Positions 16,107 through 23,770 of a stretch of DNA of 34,577 nucleotides are shown in pieces; position 1 is the first letter of the stretch, and each line of letters begins with the position of its first letter. The translations under genes were made by a program, and so were the position numbers. The DNA lies in the NCBI GenBank assembly GCA_016932855.1, contig JAFGCB010000070.1:1-34577 (forward strand), read 5' to 3'. A model generated the notes under the pieces. That model saw only the letters and a list, made by a program, of their open reading frames with translations. It searched no databases and had not been told where the DNA came from. This stretch comes from Candidatus Omnitrophota bacterium. GTDB lineage: Bacteria; Omnitrophota; Gorgyraeia; Duberdicusellales; Duberdicusellaceae.

Positions 16107-16183
16107 CTCAGACTAAGATTTTCGTTGATGCTCGATATATATTAACCACTAGGATTTAGCATCAAGGATCGAGGATCGCTGAG
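16107..16183. repeat. Inverted repeats before accD
   Basis: TTGATGCT (16125-16132) pairs with AGCATCAA (16158-16165), nested in an outer CTCAG (16107-16111)/CTGAG (16179-16183). The right side carries the duplicated word GGATCGAGGATCG. The structure ends next to the GAGGAG ribosome binding site of accD. Confidence 0.5.
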
Positions 16184-16198
16184 GAGTCTCTTTTTAGT

Positions 16199-17047
16199 AT
16201 GCCTATCTTTAAGAATAAACCCAAATATACTATTGTTCGAGTAAAAAAGAAAAATATACCAGATGGTCTTTGGATCAAGTGCTTTGGCTGCAATCACCCT
16301 GTTTTCAATAAAGCGCTTAAGGAAAATCTGATGGTTTGCCCGCGCTGCGATTTTCATTTTACTTTGGGGGTTTATGAGCGGGTCGAAACTTTGCTGGATA
16401 AAGCAAGTTTTAAGGAGCTTGACAAGGATATGGCCAGCCTTGACCCTTTAGAGTTTAAAGCAGTAAGCTCATATAGAGATAAATTGCGGAAAGACAAGGA
16501 ATCGACCCAGCTCAATGAAGCTGCTATCTACGGCCAGGCAAAACTTGACAAGGCTGAGATAGTCTTTGCAGCCACAGATTCCCGTTTTATTATGGGTTCC
16601 ATGGGTTCTGTCGTGGGCGAAAAAATCTCCCGCGCCGCAGAACTCGCTTTAAAGACTAAAAAACCTCTTGTAGTGGTATCAGGTTCAGGCGGAGGAGCTA
16701 GGATGTACGAAGGGATGTTTAGCCTTATGCAGATGGCTAAAACCAGCGGCGCCTTGCTCAAGCTTAAACAGCAGAATATACCTTATATTTCCGTGCTCAC
16801 CCACCCTACCATGGCCGGGGTATTGGCCTCTTTTGCCGGCTTAGGGGATATTATGATTGCTGAGCCGGGCGCTTTAATCGGTTTTACCGGCCCCCGGGTC
16901 ATCGAACAGACCATAAAGCAGAAATTACCCCCGAATTTCCAGCGCTCCGAGTTCAATCTTGACCACGGTTTAATAGATATGATAGTACACAGGAAGGACT
17001 TACGAAGTACTCTCATAAGATTAATGGAGTATGTTTATCCCCAATAA
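16199..17047 (+). CDS. accD: Acetyl-CoA carboxylase carboxyltransferase subunit beta
   Basis: Carboxyltransferase half that moves CO2 from biotin to acetyl-CoA in fatty-acid synthesis. Zinc ribbon Cys28/31/47/50 (CFGC...CPRC), then crotonase fold with GGGARMYEGMFSLMQMAKT, HPTMAGVLASFAGLGD and EPGALIGFTGPRVI. 282 residues, normal. The alpha subunit gene is not in this window. Followed by a long non-coding stretch, so it ends its transcription unit. Confidence 0.96.
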   Translation: MPIFKNKPKYTIVRVKKKNIPDGLWIKCFGCNHPVFNKALKENLMVCPRCDFHFTLGVYERVETLLDKASFKELDKDMASLDPLEFKAVSSYRDKLRKDKESTQLNEAAIYGQAKLDKAEIVFAATDSRFIMGSMGSVVGEKISRAAELALKTKKPLVVVSGSGGGARMYEGMFSLMQMAKTSGALLKLKQQNIPYISVLTHPTMAGVLASFAGLGDIMIAEPGALIGFTGPRVIEQTIKQKLPPNFQRSEFNLDHGLIDMIVHRKDLRSTLIRLMEYVYPQ

Positions 17048-17303
17048 TTAGCCTTTTTCCTGTGTTTATACAGGCAGGTATCGTATTAAGGGGCGAATTC
17101 TAAGGTCAAAAAAAGCAAGATTTTTAAGTATATCTAGTATATATATTGCTATTTTCTCTATATATTGTAGCATTTATTTACCTATAGTTAAATTTTCCTT
17201 GACATATTTGGGCATTTCTGATAAATAGAAAGTAACAGAATTATTATATTATTTGTTCTTTTATAAGAAAAAAGGGCATGTTTTCTTTAACCTTGCAATA
17301 GTG
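17048..17303 (+). other. Non-coding stretch downstream of accD with a possible promoter
   Basis: AT-rich and gene-free. A candidate promoter has TTGACA at 17199-17204, a 17-base spacer and a poor -10, TAAATA (17222-17227). It would give an RNA with about 235 bases before the porin ATG. Bases 17130-17175 are a run of TATATCTAGTATATATAT-type sequence without an obvious gene. No terminator for accD is clear. Confidence 0.4.
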
Positions 17304-17455
17304 GTTATAGCATTCACAGATAGCTCAAAACTAAGCGCAAGAGGAGGTGGTAATAATAACTAGGCTCTGGGTTATCAAGTACGTGAATGATATAACTTGA
17401 TAGATAATAGCAAGGAAAAATAGCCTTGTTCGTATAAATTTTTAAGTGATACGAA
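17304..17455 (+). promoter_or_regulatory. Structured 5' leader of the porin gene
   Basis: GTTATAGCATTCAC (17304-17317) pairs with GTGAATGATATAAC (17383-17396): 13 of 14 positions, closing a 65-base internal region. Downstream are two small stems, CAAGG/CCTTG (17411-17415, 17424-17428) and TTCGTAT/ATACGAA (17429-17435, 17449-17455). The last arm runs into the AAAGGAGG ribosome binding site (17454-17461). An alternative stem TATCAAGT/ACTTGATA (17373-17380, 17394-17401) competes with the long stem. This resembles a switchable leader; it matches no riboswitch class I can name. Confidence 0.55.
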
Positions 17456-17467
17456 AGGAGGAAAGTA

Positions 17468-19048
17468 ATGAGGCGAATTTTACTAGCCTTTATATTAGCA
17501 GTGGCTGTAAGCGGCCTAGCCACAGCTGCTGTTAATGACATTAAAGTGAGCGGCGATATCGCTGTAAACGCTGTTTCCCGGGATCTTTCTCTGGGAAACC
17601 AGGAGCTTGATACCGGCATTCACAACGTGCGTAACAGAGACCGGGATAATTTTATTACATCCCAGGTCCGCTTGAGATTTGATGCTGATTTGACTGAGAA
17701 CGTTTCAGCGGTCGTGCAGTTAATTAACGAAAGACTCTGGGGCGCTGAAGATGAATGGGATGTAAACGATGTTACAACCATATATGGTGATGTGATATTA
17801 GGCTCTGTCGATAATGATATCGACCTTGACCTTGCCTACTTCACCATGAAAGAGATGCTTTATGAGCCTTTGACCCTTACCATAGGGCGTCAGCTCTTAA
17901 GGTTCGGAAGCGGCTTGATTATCGGCGATCCCAACGCTACTTATGTGTTTGCCGATTCAACAGCTGGACCCGGAGGCTCTATGTTCAACGGTTTGATGAT
18001 CGCTCCAGGCGGTGACGCTTATACTGCCGGTGGAGGATTGATGTATCTTGCTGATGATTTATCGTTAAGAAAAGCCTTTGACGCCGTAAGAGCGACTTTG
18101 GATTATTCTCCGTTAGTCATTGACCTTGTTTATTCTAAAATAAGCGAGGATTTAATCTCTAGCCAAGACGATGTTGATCTTATGGGTGCAAATCTTGCTT
18201 ATCAATTAGATGACACTACTCTGCTCGAAGGCTATTTCTGGAGCAAACGCCAGGACGACTCTCCTTATTATGAGTACATCATTAGAAATACTTCTACCTT
18301 GGGAATAGCTTTAGATCCCCTTGGCGCTCTTGACGACAATGACAATGTCTACACAATAGGTTTAAGAGCCGAAACAGCTGTAACCGATCAGCTTTCCCTG
18401 TTCGGCGAATACGCCTATCAGTTCGGAGACATAATAAATACAGTGAACATGGACCCGGTGCTTATTGCGCTTGGTGCAGATGCGCACTGTGATAGAGATG
18501 CTTTTGCTGTTCAGCTAGGTGGAGCTTACAAATTCAATGACGAGGGCAATTCTCATGTTTCCTTAGTCTATACCTATTTATCAGGCGATGATGACATCGA
18601 AAATGATAAATGGGAGATGTGGGACCCGATGTTCGAGGATCAGAATGGCGGCGAGATAGCTAATCTTTTCATTAACTCTGGTGTCCAGTCGGTAAAACTT
18701 AGCGGTTCTACCATGCCCAGAGAGGATATGACCGCTATTTTGGATTTCTACTGGTACAGGTTTACCGAGAATATGATTACTGACATGTGGAGTGTTAACC
18801 AACCACTTTTTAGGCCTTCTACCGCCCGCATCTACTATTTTAGAGGACCTTTAGCGGATAATCATTACTGGGTAAACAGAGACGAGAAAGACCTTGGATG
18901 GGAATTAGACGCTAAATTGCTCTACGACTATACCGAGGATGTTCAAATGGGACTAGTCTCAGCATGGTTCTTCCCCGGAGATTTCTTCAATGAGCAGAAT
19001 GACGAGACAGCCTATTCATTAAGAGCATTTGCTAAAGTCGACTTCTAA
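17468..19048 (+). CDS. Outer-membrane beta-barrel porin, alginate-export-like
   Basis: Signal peptide (residues 1-20, ending GLATA), then alternating amphipathic strands (VRLRFDADLTENVSAVVQLI, LTLTIGRQLLRFGSGLIIGD, ATLDYSPLVIDLVYSKI, LSLFGEYAYQFGD) and a terminal Phe (RAFAKVDF), the signal read by the BAM assembly machinery. The IGRQ...FG..LIGD segment resembles the alginate-export porin family, so it may pass sugars or other solutes; the substrate cannot be deduced. 526 residues. Very strong ribosome binding site AAAGGAGG seven bases before ATG, long structured leader and a strong terminator together suggest abundant, controlled expression. Confidence 0.8.
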   Translation: MRRILLAFILAVAVSGLATAAVNDIKVSGDIAVNAVSRDLSLGNQELDTGIHNVRNRDRDNFITSQVRLRFDADLTENVSAVVQLINERLWGAEDEWDVNDVTTIYGDVILGSVDNDIDLDLAYFTMKEMLYEPLTLTIGRQLLRFGSGLIIGDPNATYVFADSTAGPGGSMFNGLMIAPGGDAYTAGGGLMYLADDLSLRKAFDAVRATLDYSPLVIDLVYSKISEDLISSQDDVDLMGANLAYQLDDTTLLEGYFWSKRQDDSPYYEYIIRNTSTLGIALDPLGALDDNDNVYTIGLRAETAVTDQLSLFGEYAYQFGDIINTVNMDPVLIALGADAHCDRDAFAVQLGGAYKFNDEGNSHVSLVYTYLSGDDDIENDKWEMWDPMFEDQNGGEIANLFINSGVQSVKLSGSTMPREDMTAILDFYWYRFTENMITDMWSVNQPLFRPSTARIYYFRGPLADNHYWVNRDEKDLGWELDAKLLYDYTEDVQMGLVSAWFFPGDFFNEQNDETAYSLRAFAKVDF

Positions 19049-19070
19049 TTTAGACATCTTTGAATTTAAA

Positions 19071-19103
19071 GCCCTATGTCCGAAAGGACATAGGGCTTTT
19101 TTT
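19071..19103 (+). terminator. Rho-independent terminator of the porin gene
   Basis: GCCCTATGTCC (19071-19081), loop GAAA, GGACATAGGGC (19086-19096), followed by seven Ts. An 11-bp perfect stem with a stable tetraloop. Three As precede the stem, so in the minus direction it may also help end the convergent gene. Confidence 0.95.
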
Positions 19104-19148
19104 ATTGGTTGTCGTTACTTATCTAAATAAGTTTACTTACAGAGTAGT

Positions 19149-21101
19149 TCAGCCTCTGGGAATATCTGATTCAGAAAATCTTCCCCAGAGATAGGCCTTG
19201 TTTTTCAGAAGCTCCGCAAGTAGCCTAGTGTATTCAATCTGTGAGCCAGAACTTCTTGACCGGCTTGCCGGCATTATTCCATAAAGAACGGCTTTATACA
19301 TAAAATCTACCGGGTCAGGATCATTTGTAGTTGGAAATCTGCTTGTACCTCCTTCAGGATGAAGGAATAACCAAGCTAGAGGTTTATCAAACTTCCAATA
19401 GGCGTCATGTAAGTCTTTGCTTGCGTCATTAGATTTAAGGAATGGTCCTTCAAAGAAGAGGAGATCTACTTCATTCCAAGCAGCTATTTCCTGTTCGTTT
19501 GTTGTTGATAATATAGCTCCGGTTAAACGTTCTGGTTCCTTCTTTTTGATTAATCCAGAGATATGTTTATTCCACTTGGATATTTTGTCCATACTGCTTC
19601 CCCAATGGTCGCCAATTTCATACATAGGTAAATAAATTATATTGTCAAATTCAGCAAAAGTGTCTAGGTATTTTTTTACTAACTGTTCTTGGTACCACTG
19701 GTTCTTCTTTTGCCAGCTCCAATTTTCGTTATAGCCTCCGTTTATTTCTTGGCCGTAGCTGTCTAAAGTATAAAAAGCGTCTTTACAGTCTCCTTGTCCT
19801 ATCGGCCCCCCGTTAGCTTCATTCCATAGATTCGCTCCCCAGCGTCCGTCGCCAGGCTCAATAAGAGCACTGGAGAATAAGGTTATTGAAAGAATGATTC
19901 CGTTAGCTTCAGCCCATTCGGCGTTTTTCTTAAGAAGAGCCCAGGTTTCTTCGTTAAATCCGTAGCGCAGATCATTGTAGTTGTAAAGACCTGGGCTACG
20001 ATCGGTTCCAAGCATCATATTGATATTTTTGTGGTTAAAACCGGCTTCTCTTAGCCTAGAGTAATAATTTTCATTGTTAGCGATTTCTCGGTCCTCGCCG
20101 TAAGTTATTAATGCTGTAGGATCTCCTTTATAGGTGAGAAGATGTCCGTTGGCAGGGTCAATTCCTAGGGTTAGAGGTGTGTTTGGTCCTGGTTCAGGAA
20201 TCGGATCAGGATCCGGTATCGGATCCGGGTTTGGTGTTGGCTCTGGCCCAGGATCCGGCGTAGTATCAGGCGCGGGATCAGGTATCGGGTTAGGCTTAGG
20301 GTCAGGCTCTGGCTCAGGTTGCGGCGTAGGTTCAGGCGTAGGATCTGGAAGAGGATTCGGTGTAATATTAGGCGGAGGATCCGGCACTGGACCCTGGTGT
20401 CTAGGCTCAATGTCAGGATTTGGATCAGGGTTTGGTGTAGGAGCAGGCGCAGGTTCCGGCTCAGGTTCAGGCGTAGGATCAGGCGGAGGATCCGGCACTG
20501 GACCCTGGTGTCTAGGCTCAATGTCAGGCGTGGTAGAGTTAGCTATTTTTTGAATTTTTATCTTTTCAAAATGCACGCTGCCGCTGCGTAGCCTTTCAGG
20601 GTCATCTTCTCGGGGGATTTGATCGCCTTTAAAGAATTTTATGGTATTTTCACCCTTTTTTAAGTAATAAGTTCCGTGGTTTACCCAGACTAAATGGTTT
20701 TCTTCGGGTCCGTCGTATTGGTCTTTTATGACCGGGCCTATTTCTGAGTCGTTAACTTGTATTCTATATTCTTCGCCTCTTTGACTAGCGCCTGAATATT
20801 CACCGTATATCCAGATTGTATATAGTCCGTCTTCTTCGACTTCTATAGTAGTTTCGGCACTTTCTTTCCGGTCATTTACGTACATGTCCCAGTCAGCTAT
20901 GTCGTATTCTTCTGTTTTAAACTCGATAGACTCATCAGGAGATATAAAGCGGCTATTTTCATCATATACAGGTTGTTTGGAGTTATTGTCGTCTGTGTAT
21001 GGATCTGAAGAAGCTATACTTGGAGTAGCTGGCAGGAAAACAAACAAAAAGAGAAAGGATAATATAGATAAATAGAATTTAGACCTTAAGCAATTATTCA
21101 C
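19149..21101 (-). CDS. Secreted protein: carbohydrate-binding-like domain, proline linker, glycosidase-like barrel
   Basis: GTG start with AGGGGGG upstream on the minus strand. Signal peptide 1-31. Residues about 55-188 form a beta-rich domain (TTIEVEEDGLYTIWIYGEYS, YYLKKGENTIKFFKGD, VHFEKIKIQKIA) like CBM6/35-type jelly rolls. Residues 190-308 are a PxPxP linker with PDIEPRHQGPVPDPPP twice (192-207, 229-244). Residues 310-650 look like a (beta/alpha)8 glycosidase of the GH5/DUF4038 type: NGHLLTYKGDPTALITYGED, FDNIIYLPMYEIGDHW (Glu495, candidate acid/base) and VDLLFFEGPF (Glu551, candidate nucleophile). Family and substrate are uncertain. Likely an extracellular or surface polysaccharide enzyme; it converges on the porin gene. 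Confidence 0.75.
   Translation of the reverse strand: MNNCLRSKFYLSILSFLFLFVFLPATPSIASSDPYTDDNNSKQPVYDENSRFISPDESIEFKTEEYDIADWDMYVNDRKESAETTIEVEEDGLYTIWIYGEYSGASQRGEEYRIQVNDSEIGPVIKDQYDGPEENHLVWVNHGTYYLKKGENTIKFFKGDQIPREDDPERLRSGSVHFEKIKIQKIANSTTPDIEPRHQGPVPDPPPDPTPEPEPEPAPAPTPNPDPNPDIEPRHQGPVPDPPPNITPNPLPDPTPEPTPQPEPEPDPKPNPIPDPAPDTTPDPGPEPTPNPDPIPDPDPIPEPGPNTPLTLGIDPANGHLLTYKGDPTALITYGEDREIANNENYYSRLREAGFNHKNINMMLGTDRSPGLYNYNDLRYGFNEETWALLKKNAEWAEANGIILSITLFSSALIEPGDGRWGANLWNEANGGPIGQGDCKDAFYTLDSYGQEINGGYNENWSWQKKNQWYQEQLVKKYLDTFAEFDNIIYLPMYEIGDHWGSSMDKISKWNKHISGLIKKKEPERLTGAILSTTNEQEIAAWNEVDLLFFEGPFLKSNDASKDLHDAYWKFDKPLAWLFLHPEGGTSRFPTTNDPDPVDFMYKAVLYGIMPASRSRSSGSQIEYTRLLAELLKNKAYLWGRFSESDIPRG
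20370..20528 (-). repeat. Direct repeat in the proline-linker coding region
   Basis: Bases 20370-20417 and 20481-20528 are identical over 48 bases, 111 bases apart, giving a 37-residue period in the linker. Perfect DNA identity in an otherwise diverged PxP linker points to a recent in-frame duplication or gene conversion. The complementary-strand Gly-Ser-rich frame is not a gene. Confidence 0.9.
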
Positions 21102-21116
21102 TAGACCCCCCTCATG

Positions 21117-21130
21117 ATTGGCTAGCCAAT
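21117..21130. promoter_or_regulatory. 14-bp perfect palindrome upstream of the secreted glycosidase-like gene
   Basis: ATTGGCTAGCCAAT is fully self-complementary and lies 15 bases before the GTG start of the minus-strand gene, next to its ribosome binding site. It could be an operator. The rest of 21131-21300 shows no gene; a GAAAACGTTTCCC-type sequence near 21258-21270 is a partial dyad. Confidence 0.45.
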
Positions 21131-21308
21131 AATGACTAAATCACCTTAAAATTCTGCCCAGTTGTTATATGCTTTCTCGTGGCTTATGTATAGGGAACTG
21201 TATCATTAGAATATACCATGTTTCCCTTTTGATAATAAGTGCTTAGCTGTTTATTTGTGAAAACGTTTCCCTCTTTTAACTTGCCGGAATGGTTGCGGCT
21301 TTAGATAT

Positions 21309-21337
21309 TTGACAGTCATATTGTTTTGTGATATAAA
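21309..21337 (+). promoter_or_regulatory. Strong sigma-70-type promoter
   Basis: TTGACA (21309-21314), 17 bases, TATAAA (21332-21337). Transcription would start near 21344, about 64 bases before the first gene of the 21408-23103 operon. Confidence 0.8.
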
Positions 21338-21407
21338 AAGATACTAACTTTAAAGATTACAGATTCCAGAGAAGAGAGTACAGAAAATTAAAATTGTTTT
21401 ATAAAAG

Positions 21408-21752
21408 ATGGAAGAAAGCGATATCACCCAGAATAGCGTAACTGATGAGGTGAGAAAAGGAGCCGGTCTTGCCGCCCTTTCCTATGTATTTTTTATCTGT
21501 ATTTGTATTCTGATTTACAAAAAGGATAACGAATTCGCCAGATTTCACGCCAAGCAAGCCTTAGTTCTTTTTATCGGCTGGGTTATATGCCTATTTTTGA
21601 GCGTAGCCGTTCCTTTTGTGGGAGGGCTATTCAGTGTTTCAGGCACGATAATATATTTAGTCTGTTTAAGCGTGGGGATATTTTCAAGTCTTATGGGACT
21701 TAGGGTAAGGTTCCCGGTAATAACTTCTGTGGCTGAAAAAATGGTGATTTAA
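21408..21752 (+). CDS. Small membrane protein, DUF4870/Tic20-like
   Basis: 114 residues with about three hydrophobic segments (AGLAALSYVFFICICILIY, ALVLFIGWVICLFLSVAVPF, and a last stretch ending SSLMGLR). The motif FARFHAKQALVLF between helices 1 and 2 is typical of DUF4870/Tic20-like proteins, whose function is unknown. First gene of an apparent operon; the next gene begins two bases after its stop. Confidence 0.75.
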   Translation: MEESDITQNSVTDEVRKGAGLAALSYVFFICICILIYKKDNEFARFHAKQALVLFIGWVICLFLSVAVPFVGGLFSVSGTIIYLVCLSVGIFSSLMGLRVRFPVITSVAEKMVI

Positions 21753-21754
21753 GG

Positions 21755-22147
21755 ATGATTTTTGATTTTCTTTTTAAACGTAAAGAAAAAAAGGTAACAA
21801 AAAAAACCAAAAAAATTTCATCCAAGAAGCCTAATAAAAAGCCCGTTTCTAAACCTAGCATTTCTAAAAAACCAGCCAAGCTTAATAAGCCTAAAGAGGA
21901 ATTGATCGGAAAGATCAGTCATTTCTTTCCCAAAGTTTCAGCGGGGGTAATAAAGCTTAAAAAGCCGCTTTCCGCGGGTGATACTATACACGTAAAAGGA
22001 CATTCTTCAGATTTTACCCAGAAAATAATTTCTCTTCAGATAGAGAATAAACCGGTAAAGCGGGCAATAAAGGGTAAATTGGTAGGATTTTTAAGCAAGC
22101 ACAGGGTAAGAAAAAACGATAAGGTATATAAGGTAAAGGAAAGATAA
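21755..22147 (+). CDS. Stand-alone EF-Tu domain-2-like beta-barrel protein with basic N-terminus
   Basis: Residues 1-48 are extremely Lys-rich (KKVTKKTKKISSKKPNKKP) and probably disordered or nucleic-acid binding. Residues 50-130 resemble translation-factor domain 2: IGKISHFFPKVSAGVIKLKK, LSAGDTIHVKGHSSDFTQKI, SLQIENKPVKRA, DKVYKVKER. Similar small proteins are annotated elongation-factor-like; no GTPase domain is present. RNA or ribosome binding is plausible but unproven. Two-base gaps to both neighbours place it firmly in an operon. Confidence 0.7.
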   Translation: MIFDFLFKRKEKKVTKKTKKISSKKPNKKPVSKPSISKKPAKLNKPKEELIGKISHFFPKVSAGVIKLKKPLSAGDTIHVKGHSSDFTQKIISLQIENKPVKRAIKGKLVGFLSKHRVRKNDKVYKVKER

Positions 22148-22149
22148 TT

Positions 22150-22803
22150 ATGAGAAGAGCTTTTACTTTTGATTTGGAGAACATAGAAAGAGATACCTGG
22201 AGGGTTTTCAGGATAATGAGTGAATTTGTCGAAGGCTACGAAGGACTTAACCACATAAAAAACGGGATAGCTATATTTGGCTCCAAGAACGCCAAGCCTA
22301 AAAGTTTCCACTATAAAGCCGCTTACAATACAGCCTGGGCTTTGGGCAAGGCCGGCTTTTCGGTTCTTACCGGCGCAGGCCCCGGCGTAATGGAAGCGGC
22401 TAATAAAGGCGCAAAAGAGGCCGGAGCGGAGTCGGTGGGACTTAATATACTTATACCTGAGCAGCAGCACCCTAATCCCTATACTACCTATCTTCTTGAA
22501 TTTAAGTATTTTTTTATACGAAAGGTCATGTTCGCCAAATATTCCAAGGCTTTCGTGGTTTTTCCCGGAGGTTTCGGAACCTTGGATGAGTTATTTGAAG
22601 GCTTGGCTTTGGTCCAGACCCAAAGGGTTCCTAAATTGCCGATAATCCTTTTTGGAAAGCGCTACTGGAAAGGTTTATTCTCCTGGCTTGATGAAGTCTG
22701 TAAAGAAAAAGGCTGTCTTGAGCCGCGGGATCTTAAGCTTTGCAATATTGTTGATAACCCCCAGGAAGTAGTTCGCCAAGTAAAAAAACTGATAAAAAAA
22801 TAG
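22150..22803 (+). CDS. LOG/TIGR00730-family Rossmann-fold protein
   Basis: Contains GAGPGVMEAANKGA (75-88) and PGGFGTLDELFE (139-150), the signature of the LOG family, formerly mis-annotated as lysine decarboxylase. Members studied in plants, Corynebacterium and Mycobacterium act as cytokinin riboside 5'-monophosphate phosphoribohydrolases or related nucleotide hydrolases; this one (217 residues) is of the longer bacterial type. The start follows the previous stop by two bases. The physiological substrate here is unknown. Confidence 0.88.
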   Translation: MRRAFTFDLENIERDTWRVFRIMSEFVEGYEGLNHIKNGIAIFGSKNAKPKSFHYKAAYNTAWALGKAGFSVLTGAGPGVMEAANKGAKEAGAESVGLNILIPEQQHPNPYTTYLLEFKYFFIRKVMFAKYSKAFVVFPGGFGTLDELFEGLALVQTQRVPKLPIILFGKRYWKGLFSWLDEVCKEKGCLEPRDLKLCNIVDNPQEVVRQVKKLIKK

Positions 22804-23103
22804 ATGAAAGTATGGATAAGGGTTTGGCAGAATCTGGTCCTTGATGACGTAGCGAACTCCTTGCTTCTAATCGGACTTTCAAGCGCCGAGTGTTTTTCCT
22901 GCCGTAAAATAGGCATCCCCAAGGCCAGTCTTAAATGTCCTGAATGCGGAAAGGAATTCAAGTACATCGCTTTTCGTTATAAAGTAACCAGCCGCGAATT
23001 AGAGAATTTTTCTCTGAATAGAAACTTAGTCTTTGTGGATTTTGAGGATTTTTCGAGAGAATTCAATCGAAATAAAGCAAGGAAATTTCTGGATTTTCCT
23101 TAA
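22804..23103 (+). CDS. Small zinc-ribbon protein of unknown function
   Basis: 99 residues starting directly after the previous stop codon, with no gap. A likely zinc site is formed by Cys30/Cys33 (ECFSC) and Cys45/Cys48 (CPECG). The remainder (SRELENFSLNRNLVFVDFED) is mixed helix and strand without a family I recognise. Last gene of the operon; the word-repeat array follows immediately. Confidence 0.7.
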   Translation: MKVWIRVWQNLVLDDVANSLLLIGLSSAECFSCRKIGIPKASLKCPECGKEFKYIAFRYKVTSRELENFSLNRNLVFVDFEDFSREFNRNKARKFLDFP

Positions 23104-23222
23104 ACGCTAATTTACGCTAATTAAAAAACGCTAATTTTCGCTAACGCTATTAGCGGAAATTAGTTTTAGATTCGCGGTAATTAGCGTAATAAAGACGCTA
23201 ATTTACGCTAATTAAGAATTAA
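23104..23222. repeat. ACGCTAATTT word array with nested hairpins
   Basis: The word ACGCTAATTT (or its inverse AATTAGCGT) recurs about eight times in both orientations. The core CTAATTTTCGCTAA (23131-23144), loop of five, TTAGCGGAAATTAG (23150-23163) is a 14-bp stem with one U-G pair. A second stem joins GTAATTAGCGT and ACGCTAATTTAC downstream. The array fills the gap between the zinc-ribbon gene and the HbpS-like gene. Confidence 0.85.
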
Positions 23223-23262
23223 TTACCTCTAATAAAACTGGTGTAAAAAGAAGGAGTAAACC

Positions 23263-23757
23263 ATGAAGCAAACAGGAGTCAAGAGTTTTTTGTTAAGCTT
23301 TTTTGTAGGTATTTTTCTTTTGGGTTCTGTTTTTGGGCAGGGGCTTGTCCTTCAAAAAGAATCGCTTACATTAGAGCTTGCTAAAAAGATCGCTCTAGCC
23401 TGTGAGGCTAAAGCCAAAGATCTGGGTTTTTCCGTAGGCATTGTTGTTCTTGATGAGGTCGGAAATTTAAAGCTCGCTTATCTTATGGATAAGCAGAGCA
23501 TTATTTCTTTAGAATGGGCAAAAGCAAAGGCTCTTTCTTCATTTGAATTCAAGCAACCCACTAATAAAGGCGAATTTCGAGTCTGGAATATAGCTGAAAA
23601 GACTATGGTTTTAGGGGTTTCCGGGGGGTTCCCTTTGGTTTATGAGAAAAATCTCTTAGGAGCCATAGGGGTAAGCGGCACTAAAGGCAAAGACGACGAT
23701 ACAATAGCCTCTGCAGGTATAGAGGTTTTTGACGCTATATTTAAAGATAAGAAGTAA
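23263..23757 (+). CDS. Secreted HbpS/GlcG-family protein
   Basis: Signal peptide at about 1-25 (FFVGIFLLGSVFG), then the GlcG/HbpS (DUF336) fold: LTLELAKKIALACEAKAKDL, VGIVVLDEVGNLKLAYLMD, and GVSGGFPLVYEKNLLGAIGVSG. HbpS of Streptomyces binds haem and senses redox stress outside the cell; other members sit near glycolate genes. Here the neighbour is a beta-glucosidase, so the ligand is open. AAGGAG precedes the ATG by five bases. Confidence 0.85.
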   Translation: MKQTGVKSFLLSFFVGIFLLGSVFGQGLVLQKESLTLELAKKIALACEAKAKDLGFSVGIVVLDEVGNLKLAYLMDKQSIISLEWAKAKALSSFEFKQPTNKGEFRVWNIAEKTMVLGVSGGFPLVYEKNLLGAIGVSGTKGKDDDTIASAGIEVFDAIFKDKK

Positions 23758-23770
23758 TACCCACCTTTAC

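Noticed and set aside
17318-17382. Porin leader interior as a SAM-I riboswitch (AAGAGGAGGTGG resemblance)
   Set aside because: The conserved GGGA...GCAACC core and following helices of SAM-I are absent.
20134-20553. Plus-strand Gly/Ser-rich and Arg-rich frames opposite the proline linker
   Set aside because: They are shadows of the repeat codons of the minus-strand PxP linker, without ribosome binding sites or recognisable domains.
23104-23222. Word array as a CRISPR
   Set aside because: Repeats are about 10 bases in both orientations with no regular spacers, and no cas genes are near.
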